The notes under the pieces are model-generated. The model was not told the DNA's origin. It made no database searches and was given only the letters and a program-made list of their open reading frames with translations. This document shows, in pieces, positions 10,935-18,959 of a stretch of DNA of 43,858 nucleotides; position 1 is the stretch's first letter, and the number at the start of each line of letters is the position of its first letter. Source of the DNA: Zygnema cylindricum (lineage: Eukaryota; Streptophyta; Zygnematophyceae; Zygnematales; Zygnemataceae); the NCBI GenBank assembly GCA_037447655.1, contig JBBHKE010002176.1, forward strand, positions 170,274 through 214,131. Direction: 5' to 3'. Both the position numbers and the translations under genes were made by a program.

Positions 10935-11944
10935 TGCAATCTTGTGTCATCCATTGGACTATAGAATACATGAAGCCTCTAGATAGTATTTAACTAACCC
11001 ACTTCAAGCCACAACCACTGCTGCCCAAAAAGTCACACAGACAATTTGATTGCACCCCTGTGCAGCCTGGACTCCCTTGAGTCCGTAGCAAAAAGAATCA
11101 CTAAAAACGGCCAACCAGCCGATAAGTTATGAGTCAGCAAAAATGCCAAGTTTTTACAAACTCTCAAAGGGAGAGAGGTTCCTTTCTACCAAATTCTCTA
11201 AGTCCTAAATCCCTCTCACAACCCCTATCTATTGAAGTTCGAACTAATCAGATCACTTTAGGGTACAGAAAAGTACTATGGTCGATGTACTTTTTGTACG
11301 GCCCATGTACGGCAACGACATTAAGTGGACGCGTGTCCACTTTTCACTTGTTCTTATGTTCACCGGAATTCTTGCGACCAAATGCCATCCCTCCGCGTGG
11401 CGCCACGTCATGACACGTCCATAAACGCCAAAAGTGACCATTCCGCGATCTCGGCATCGATGTACGTCGTCGGAGTAGATTCGATTTTGAATGTTCGTTG
11501 TAAAAAACAAATTTTCCGATTAATTTGTTTTCGTGCGAGATAATGTTCGCACTATATAATACTTGGTTCCATTTTCTTTTGTTCGCAATTATGTTAATCG
11601 AATTCATGGTTGTAACACTGTTCAAATAAATATCAAACCAATCATATGCTAACGGACTTCTACGACAGACTGGTTAGAGCTAACGGCTAAGCCGCGCTCT
11701 ACCGGTCGGAGGTTCGAGTCCTGCCGGACTTAACCTTTTGTTGAGAGTGACATAAGTCACTCTTTAGCCCAACCTGCTTAAGCTAGGACAGCCATGGCTC
11801 AGCCACCCTCTCCATCCCTTAGTGACTACAATAAGTATGGTGGGTAGAGAGAGGAGGTGGAGGCAGGCTGTCCGCCTATTTCCTTTTTCCATTTGTGCTA
11901 AATTCAGACCGAGAAAATACCACATAAAACTAGTAATTTCAACA
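10935..11944 (-). repeat. 5' LTR, minus strand (1,010 bp)
   Basis: It starts TGTTGAAATTACTAG at 11,944 (minus strand) and ends at 10,935 directly beside a perfect PBS. It is the same subfamily and almost the same length as 15,559-16,567. The U3 palindrome is at about 11,262-11,305. Unassigned DNA, not Copia, lies upstream of it (right side), so 11,944 is the true outer edge of this element. Confidence 0.85.
11657..11732 (+). other. tRNA-like module with perfect B-box
   Basis: This is the best preserved copy of the antisense tRNA-like module. Ggttcgagtcc at 11,711-11,721 equals the Pol III B-box consensus GGTTCGANTCC, and a D-arm-like tggttagagc lies at 11,671-11,680. The total length (about 75) and box spacing are tRNA-like. 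The ends ggactt and cggactt are direct rather than inverted, so no acceptor stem forms. Confidence 0.55.
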
Positions 11945-13388
11945 CCTTTCCCCCTCCAGTTTCTTTACCCTTGGGGACGTCGCACCATTGAAGAGCTAGA
12001 ACGAACGCCAACAAGTCAAGCAAGACTCACTGCGGAGAATATCATCCAGGAAATGGCCGCGATGGCTGCAGAATTGGTAGCCCTGCATTTGGGATCTTCC
12101 TCCGAGGACTCTTGCTCTGACGGCCGCTCAAAAACTCTAACGGAGGAAACAAGATTTATTACAAAAGCTAGCGGAGCTTAAATAAGAATCAGGGTGGAGA
12201 TGATGACGATGTTATTGGGTGGGATATAGAAACTTGTCAAGCTCGTGTGCCTTCTCTACACACCCACATATTTCCTAGCTTGCCGGGACCCTTTTTTCCC
12301 CTATGGTCATCAGCGTATGGATGTTGAGGCGTAACAAACCGGACCATAGTCTCCGATTTTCCACACGGAGCGTGACGCAATTTGGTTTATCCCTAACGGA
12401 GGCCGGACGATCAATAATTCCACTCCCCAAATTGCTGTTTCGCCACCTAGAAGCAGTTTCCCACATCCCTGGCAGAGGGTACATTATCAATTTGCACGTA
12501 ACTTTTGGGATTGCAATCTAGATTATGCTGTTAAACGTCAGTTGGACTTTAGTTCAGATCCAACCGACTTTTGGTTTATTAATTACCCTAGGTCAAAGTC
12601 TGGTGTTTCAGCTCCATTTGAAGACTTTTGGTAGATTAGTGGATCCAATTTGGACTCTCAGTTCCGGATTTAGCCGGAGTCTTAAGTAGAACTTTTTTCC
12701 CTAAGTGTGGTACGGCCTTATTTGTCCTATGTAAGTTCGATATCAATTGCCCTTCGCTCATTGGCTCCCTGTATTGCGTTAACATTTTTCGATCTAAAAG
12801 TGGACAAACTTTGTTGTATAAGGCACTTACGGCCGAAGGAGATAGGTTGCTGTTTCAATAATGTCTCTTGAGAAAACCCTTAGAAAATTCCAACAAACTT
12901 CTTGTGGAGAACCTTTGTGCGTTATATGATTGTGACCTTACTGCCATCTTGGTTTGCATTTGTCCTTTGTTGAAATCGTAGTCTAGCTGGGTAGTTGGCA
13001 CTATCTTTTCTTTTTGGGCGATTTAGGACTTGTGGCTAATTGATACCGAGAGGAGTTGTACCATTTCCAGGTTGCGTAAACCAAGGACTTAAGGAGGACA
13101 TTACCTGTTTTAGTGTCTTCAAGAGAGATTTCGTTTCCTATTTTTGTCTCCGTTTCTTTTGGGGGTATGTTGAGCTCGCTTGCTATTATTCTTAATCATA
13201 TCTTTATCTTTATTTTTCTAGGGCAAGGTGATATTGTTAATTCTGAAACAACTTATTATTCTTTTATTTTTCTGTAATTATGCGTGGAAGTGCCTTTGTT
13301 CTATCTTTGGTAGTCCTTTTTGGGCTTCGGCTTTGTTTCAGCCGGGGTTGGCTACTATCATATTTTGGACCAGAATAGTGGGTTTTGT
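11945..13388. other. Unassigned 1.4-kb DNA between Copia fragments
   Basis: This segment matches none of the Copia LTR or internal sequences here. A plus-strand frame is open from inside the LTR through about 12,181 (including E-L-E-R-T-P-T-S-Q-A-R-L and S-S-S-E-D-S-C-S-D-G), followed by moderately open but interrupted frames to about 13,380. It could be host DNA or a decayed unrelated element. I recognise no domain. Confidence 0.45.
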
Positions 13389-14290
13389 GGGAATCTTTCT
13401 TCCTCTCATCTCGCTTCCGCTCGTCACCACCGTTCCTCTCATCACGCTTTCGCTTGTCACCACCATTCCTCTCATCACGCTTCCGCCAATCACCACCAGC
13501 TGTAAATGCATTCACCTTTTCACTTCCCCTACGAAGCTCCAAAGTGCTTTCCCTCACAAGAATTATCCCCATGGTAAAGCTAGAAGTCCATGAGGAGCCA
13601 TCCATTGCCTGCATACGACAAATGATGTTTTCGTACTCATCTGGGAGTTTCATGAGAAGTGTATTAATCACCCTCTCCTCAGATTCTATATATCCCGCAC
13701 TAGCAAGCTCAACATATAGCACAGCAATATCATTGCAAAACTCTTTCATGCTACCGCCTTTATAAACATAGGCATCTATTTATTGTTTTACTAACTGCTG
13801 CCTCTGCATAGTCTCACTCTTATGAATTTGACTTAGTGCTTCCCATATCTCTGAACACTTCGTTAGACGTAAAAGAGTGATAGCAATGGACTTAGACACA
13901 TATCTAAGTATGAGATGTTTTCCTATAGTGTTTTTGTATTCCTATATTATTTTGTCATTTTCTTCAGTTTTAATCCCTACAAGTGGTACCATAGCTAAGA
14001 GCCAAGCTCCCCTCACCATAAGTGTCCATTTTTCCTTCTACCCTATTTCCCCATCCACGGAAAGGTTTTTCCCTTCACCTTCCGTTGCATTTGAACTCCG
14101 GTTGATATTCTGCGCAACCCCAGATGATTCTCCATAGTATGCTCCTCTAAAGCCAGGTGCCGCACATCTCACTTGTCCTGAAACAATTCCCCATGAGTGT
14201 TTCTCAAAAAGCACTCCCTCCATTTTAAACACCTTATAAGTGAAGCATGTTCCATCAAACATAAGCACCCTAGATGGTGGGCCAATAACC
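13389..14290 (-). pseudogene. Copia gag fragment with PBS
   Basis: On the minus strand, the PBS-like ggttattggcccacc (one mismatch) is at 14,276-14,290 and is translated as Q-V-I-G-P-P-S-R-V. The upstream LTR-embedded start has decayed to ATT. Gag continues with W-G-I-V-S-G-Q-V-R-C, E-Y-K-N-T-I and L-P-D-E-Y-E-N (about 13,640). It ends in a basic, repetitive tail before breaking at about 13,388 into unassigned DNA; the zinc knuckle and protease are missing. There are stops near 14,037 and 13,780. The portion right of 13,890 is duplicated at 17,812-17,930 and 24,384-24,663. Confidence 0.8.
13396..13502 (-). repeat. Short tandem repeat encoding GGDxRKRDERN in Gag
   Basis: About three imperfect copies of a roughly 36-base unit encode G-G-D-(W/K/E)-R-K-R-D-E-R-N/K on the minus strand. 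The unit is divisible by three, so repeat-number change keeps frame. The homologous Gag at 40,081-40,150 has a contracted version. The basic tail may bind RNA (inference). Confidence 0.7.
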
Positions 14291-14660
14291 TGAAAGTCTA
14301 AGACCTCAATTGGCCCTCAGAGTAAGCAGATCCAAAAGAAGCTTATCTAGATAGTGTCGACTCCAAGTTGATATAAACAAAAATGACTGACCCCTTGACA
14401 ATCACAAACCCATTATAGCTTCACCTTTGTGAAATAAGACTTTCTGTGTGCTCAGTCCCACCACAGAATGCAAAGTTAGAATATGAGATTTGGACACATT
14501 CACCCACTTTGACTTTCCCTTAGAAATACCGCCACCTTGGCAGACAAAAACCATGACCGACTACACCGCTGTGTAGCATGGACTCCCATGAGTCCGTAAC
14601 AAAAAGAATCACTGAAAATGGTCAAGTAAATTGATAGTTATGGCTGGCCAAAGTTTGCCA

Positions 14661-14666
14661 TTTATA
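14661..14666 (-). promoter_or_regulatory. TATA box of LTR A
   Basis: On the minus strand this reads tataaa within tttgtataaatggc. The same element occurs at the matching place in most LTRs (for example tttata near 3,834, 25,033 and 37,790 on the plus strand, and 43,583-43,589 as tataaat). It places the transcription start about 350 bp before the LTR end, giving a U3 of about 800 bp. Confidence 0.6.
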
Positions 14667-14904
14667 CAAAGTGTTCTTTGGGAGAGGCAGCTACCTACCC
14701 AAAACTTTATAAGTCATATTCCCCCTCTAAAACTCTATCTACTGAAGTACGGCATATATTAAAATACTATGTCGTATAGAAAAGTACAAGTGTCGGTGTA
14801 CTTTCTATACGGTCATCGTACAACGTGGCCAAAATGTCGACACATGTCATATCGGGATTCGTTTCTGTAATCCCCAGAGTTGCCGCAATCTTATGTGGTT
14901 TTGC

Positions 14905-14910
14905 CACGTG
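14905..14910. promoter_or_regulatory. G-box/ABRE-like site in LTR A
   Basis: CACGTG in the context gccacgtgtcac, about 240 bp upstream of the TATA box in the U3. The same core recurs in LTR B, LTR C, the solo LTR and LTR E. In plants this core is bound by bZIP and bHLH factors; regulation here is inferred. Confidence 0.5.
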
Positions 14911-15185
14911 TCACTCGATGTGGCGGTAATCGCAAACCGCCAAAATCTTATTCCGCGATCTCGGCATCCTTCATGGCCGTCCGATCAAATCCGGATTTCA
15001 ATCGTAGCCGTCATAAATACTTGCGCGGTATTCTTTTTGATGTCAAACAAAATGCGCGGTATTTATTTCGTAACCGTATCGTACTTCGTACTTTATATAA
15101 TTGTATCTATGCACTACGTATATATTTCCAGTTAAATGATAAAGTCTACGTGTAACAAATTAAATAATTTTCAAACCTTATATGT

Positions 15186-15290
15186 CTTAATACTAGCGCT
15201 AGACTAAACGGTTAAAGCTACCGGCTATGATTCATTGACAGACAGTAGGTACAAGGATCAATTTCTGGGTCCGGTAACTAACTTTTGGTA
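15186..15290 (+). other. tRNA-like module, divergent subtype
   Basis: It contains a D-arm-like gactaaacggttaaagct and a T-arm-like ggtacaaggatcaatttc at about 15,249-15,266. In sister copies the T-arm is aggatcaaatcct, a five-base-pair hairpin with adenine at the position where initiator tRNAs carry A54. It lies antisense to LTR A. Confidence 0.4.
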
Positions 15291-15469
15291 AGTCTACCTA
15301 ATTTACCCCCTGTCTTCACTAGAGAGCTTAGGCAGCCATGGCTCTATCTCCCTATTCAGCCTTCAGTGACTACAACAAGTGTAGGGGCTTGCAGAGGGGA
15401 GTTAAAGGGAGACTGCCTCTGCCTTTTTCTATCCTATTTATAGACGTACAAAATACACAAATATCAACA

Positions 15470-15558
15470 GAATGCCCCATAGCCGTTTTTCAAACAATGC
15501 ACTTTTATCATGGTTTCCCAATAAATGAAACCTGTTCCGTATAAAATAGGCACCCCAG
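15470..15558 (-). pseudogene. Gag N-terminal remnant
   Basis: The minus strand encodes a degraded Gag N-terminus (equivalent to F-I-Y-W...E-K-R-F-W-G) between LTR A and the next LTR. The PBS has been lost at its right end (caccccagtgcaattttg). Confidence 0.65.
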
Positions 15559-16567
15559 TGCAATTTTGTGTCCTCCATTGGACTTCAGAATACAGGGAGC
15601 CTCAAGATAGTATTTAACTAACCCACTTCAAGCCACAACCACTGCTGCCCAAAAAGTCACACTCACAATTTGATTGCAACCCTGTGCAGTGTGGACTCCT
15701 GTGAGTCTGTTGCAAAAAGAATCACTGAAAACGGCCAACCAGCCGATAAGTTATGAGTTGGCAAAAATGCCAAGTTTATACAAACTCTCAAAAGGAGAGA
15801 GGTTCCTATCTACCAATATTCTCTAAGTCCTAAATCTCTCTCACAGCCCCTATCTATTCAAGTACGAACCAATCAGATCACAGTAGGGTACAAAAAAGTA
15901 CTATGGCCGATGTACTTTCTGTACGGCCCATGTACGGCAACGCCATTAAGTGGACGTGTGTCCACCTTTCACTTGTCCTTATGTTCGCCAGAATTCCTGC
16001 GACCAAATGTCATCCCTCTGCGTGGCGCCACCTTATGCCACGTCAATAAACGCCAAAAGTGACCATTCCGCGATCGCGGCATTAATGTACGTTGTCCGAT
16101 CAGATTTCAATATTAAATGTCCGCCGTCAAAACAAATGTCCAATTCATTCGTTTTCGTGCGAGATAATGTTGGCACTATATAATACTTGGTTCCATGTTC
16201 GTCTGTTTGTAATTCCGTTAATTGAATTCATACACGTAACATTGTATAAATAATAATCAAACCTAATGTATCTCAACAGACTCCTACAACAGACTGGTTA
16301 GAGCTAACGGCTAAGCCGTGCTGTGCCGGTGGGAGGTTCAAGTCCTGGCGGACTTAACCTTTTGTTGAGAGTGACATAAGTCACTCTTTAGCCCTGCCTG
16401 CTTAAGCTAGGAAAACCATGGTTCAGCCACCCTCTCTATCTCTTAATGACTATGACAAGGATGGTGGGAAGGGAGAGAAGGCGAAGGCAGGCTGTCCGTC
16501 TTTTTCTTTTTATTTTTGTACTAAATTCAGACCTTGAAAATACGAAATAAAAATACTAATTTCAACA
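15559..16567 (-). repeat. LTR, minus strand (1,009 bp)
   Basis: It starts TGTTGAAATTAGTA at 16,567 and ends at 15,559. It adjoins a polypurine tract and RNase H on the right, so it serves as the 3' LTR of the 16,568-17,811 fragment, and adjoins a gag start on the left, as a 5' LTR would. This is a second LTR shared between two partial elements. Its duplicate is 25,933-26,545, which lacks 396 bp. Confidence 0.8.
16281..16355 (+). other. tRNA-like module inside an LTR
   Basis: D-arm-like actggttagagc and B-box-like ggttcaagtcc (16,335-16,345; exact fit to GGTTCRANTCC) lie about 75 bases end to end, antisense to the LTR. Acceptor arms are absent. Confidence 0.5.
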
Positions 16568-17811
16568 CTCCCCTTATTTTCTAGTCTAATTTAAATTTCA
16601 GTTTTAATCCACACTTTTCCCTGCAATATTTTAACTTGGGAGAAGGCACCGGTTTTGTAATCATCTCAGCTACCATTTCCTCATCAGATCTATATACAAG
16701 ATTCACGATTTTATTTTCAACTTTTTTTTTTACAAAACTTAATCTTATGTCCAAATGTTTAGCCTTAAAATGATGTTTTGGATTAGTTGCAATTGCAATG
16801 GCAGCTTGATTATCACAAAACACTTCATGCACTCCCTCCATCATATACCCTAGTTCTTGCAGCAAGGACTTGACCCACATCGATTCTGTCACAGCAGAAC
16901 AAGAGGCCATGTACTCAGCCTCCATAGTGGATTGAGCAACCACCTTTTGTTGCTTACTGCTCCAACAACATGCACCTTCCCCAACATATAACACATACCC
17001 AAAAGTGCATCTTCTCATAGGGGCATCCCCATAAATGGCATCACTCCAAGTGGTGATATCACTGTGCTCCCCTCCCAAATGCAACCATAACTCTCTGGTT
17101 CCTACCAGATATCTCATGACTCTTTTGGCTGCCTCTAGTCTCTCTTCCTAGGATCATTATGACTCCTAGTGAGTACTCCAACCGCTGCCGCTATGTCCGG
17201 TCTGGTACAATTAATAAAATAGATTAAACTTCTTAAGACCTGTCTATAAGGGATAGACTTCATAAATTCTCTCTCTTTTGGACTCATCTGATCATCTAAG
17301 ATCATCACTCCTCCTAGTACACTCCCATCACTTATTTTTTTCAAGTCCATTCGAGTGGTACAACTGTTAGCATTTTCCATCTGGAACTTCTCAAGCATAT
17401 TACCTATTGCTTCCTTCTGAGTGAGTCTGATAATCTTTTTCCCCCTATCTCTCTCTATCTGAATCCCCAAAATATATCTTGCCTCCCCTAAATCCTTCAT
17501 ATCAAATCTGCTTCCAAGATCTTTCTTTATTTTATTGATTTTTTCGAAAGATTTACTCAACACAAGCAAATCATCCACATAAATTGGAATAAAAATTACA
17601 CCATTCTCATCTTCAAACATATAGATAGAATGGTCAGAGCTGATACGGATATATCCCAGACCTGTAAGAAACTTATCTAGTTTCTTATTCCACTGTCGGG
17701 GGCCTGCTTTAGTCTATATAAGGACTTTATGAGTCTGCAGACTTTGCTCTCTTCTCCTTCTTCCACGAACCCCTCGGGTTGTCTCATAAAAATTTCCTCC
17801 TCTAACTCACC
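16568..17811 (-). pseudogene. Copia RNase H and RT fragment (broken)
   Basis: On the minus strand, a 178-codon open RNase H frame (16,581-17,117) has W-S-D-A-I-Y, S-T-M-E-A-E-Y and C-D-N-Q-A-A. It follows a 161-codon RT frame (17,135-17,620) with I-Y-V-D-D-L-L-V-L near 17,580. A small frameshift near 17,120-17,135 separates them, and a further indel lies near 17,700. The polypurine tract (aaggggag on the minus strand) abuts the LTR at 16,567. At 17,811 the RT breaks off and a duplicated gag piece begins. These are among the longest surviving pol frames in the window. Confidence 0.85.
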
Positions 17812-17930
17812 ATTAGACACATATCTAAGTATGAGATGTTTTCCTATAGTGTTTTTGTATTCCTATATTATTTTGTCATTTTCTTCAGTTTTAATCCCTA
17901 CAAGTGGTACCATAGCTAAGAGCCAAGCTC
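17812..17930 (-). pseudogene. Duplicated gag piece, left half
   Basis: Nearly identical to 13,890-14,008. It is interrupted at 17,930 by insertion of the 17,931-24,378 element and resumes at 24,384 (target duplication agctc). Confidence 0.85.
17926..17930. repeat. Target-site duplication agctc, left copy
   Basis: Agctc here is repeated at 24,379-24,383, flanking the two LTRs exactly. The uninterrupted homologous site at 14,000-14,020 (gagccaagctcccctcacc) contains a single agctc, confirming the insertion point. Confidence 0.95.
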
Positions 17931-18140
17931 TGTAGAAACTAATGGTTTTATTAGTATTTTCTAGGTCTGAAAAGAAATATAGAAGACGAGGCAGTCTATC
18001 TCTAACTTCTCTCTCCAACTCTCAAACTTGTCGCAGTCACTAAGAAATTGGAGAGGAAGCTAGAGCCATGGCTACCTTGGCTATCCTGAGGTTTACGGGA
18101 ATTTTATATTAGGGTTTATTTATTTAAGTAAAAGTTATGT

Positions 18141-18226
18141 GCCGGCGGCATGATTTGATCCTTGTACCTACCAGCCGGCAGACAGGAAATAGCTGGTAGC
18201 CTTAGCCGTTTAGTCTAGCGGTAGTG
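18141..18226 (-). other. Antisense tRNA-like module in the 5' LTR
   Basis: On the minus strand it contains a D-arm-like gactaaacggctaaggct followed by a T-arm-like aaggatcaaatc. The 3' LTR copy (23,541-23,626) keeps the perfect B-box-like hairpin aggatcaaatcct, showing that the 5' copy has one T-arm mutation. Confidence 0.4.
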
Positions 18227-18357
18227 TTACGTAGCATATAGTTTGATAGTTATTTAAATATGTATACGTGCGAAAAACCATTTAACTGCAATGAATTACG
18301 GGATACATAGATTCAGTAATATATAATGTACGACTTGCGGTACGGACACAAATCAGT

Positions 18358-18397
18358 ACCGCGCATTTGTTTCGTAAATGAAACAAATACCGCGCAT
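18358..18397. promoter_or_regulatory. Twin ACCGCGCAT boxes flanking a palindrome
   Basis: Accgcgcat at 18,358-18,366 and again at 18,389-18,397 flank the perfect inverted repeat atttgtttc/gaaacaaat (18,365-18,373 and 18,380-18,388). Versions of this cassette are present in most LTRs of the window. Function unknown; a U3 protein-binding site is inferred. Confidence 0.5.
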
Positions 18398-18959
18398 GTA
18401 TTTATTACGGCTACGATTAAAGCCGAATTTAATCAGACGGCCGGGATTAGCGCCGAGATCGTAGAGGAAGATTTCGGCGGTTTGTGGCCATCGCCACATC
18501 GGATGACGCGTGGCGAAATTCCGTTGGATTGTGGAATCTCCGGAGATTATGGCACCGAATCCGGATTTGACATGTGTCGACAATTTGGCCATGTCGTACA
18601 ATGTCCGTACATAAAGTACACCGGCAGTTGTACTTTTGCGTACAGAACTCAATTCTGATTGGTTCCGTACATCAGTAGATAGAGTCTGTGAGAGAGATAG
18701 GACTTAGAAAAATTAGAAGATAGGACCCCCTCTCCCAGAGAGCTTCTGTACAAAAGGTCAACTTTGACCCTCCATAACTTACTGCTCAGGGGAGCAAATT
18801 CAGAGTTTCTTTTTGCTATCGACTCAGGGGAGTCTTGTCTTCACAGGGGTGAAGTTGGTCATGGTTTTTGTTTGCCAGGGTGGCAGTTATTTTTGCTTAA
18901 ACACAAAGGGGTCAGGATTATCCTAGAGGCTTCTTGGAAGCTGTCCACTTTGAGGACTT

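Larger units (their letters stand above)
14291..15469 (-). repeat. 5' LTR A, minus strand (1,179 bp)
   Basis: It starts TGTTGATATTTGTG at 15,469 (minus strand) and ends ...gactttca at 14,291, flush with the PBS. It is a near-identical duplicate of LTR B (24,664-25,842), with the same length and the same neighbours on both sides. It interrupts the gag start of another element (15,470-15,558), so its element inserted there. The U3 palindrome is at 14,770-14,812, G-box at 14,905-14,910, TATA at 14,661-14,666, and tRNA-like module at 15,186-15,290. Confidence 0.85.

Noticed and set aside
11657-11732. Functional tRNA gene
   Set aside because: The B-box is perfect, but acceptor ends are direct rather than complementary, the D-stem does not pair and the anticodon loop lacks U33.
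13396-13502. CRISPR-like array
   Set aside because: Adjacent imperfect repeats in coding frame without spacers, in a eukaryotic retrotransposon gag.
13228-13765. Hydrophobic plus-strand frames opposite gag
   Set aside because: They are the antisense of the purine-rich, repetitive gag tail and adjoining orphan DNA; the minus-strand gag explains the openness.
18326-18658. 110-codon plus frame and overlapping 99-codon minus frame in the 5' LTR, repeated at 23,725-24,057
   Set aside because: Both lie in the two LTRs of one element and are identical only because the LTRs are. The sequence is U3 regulatory DNA with palindromes, and no other LTR subfamily keeps these frames.
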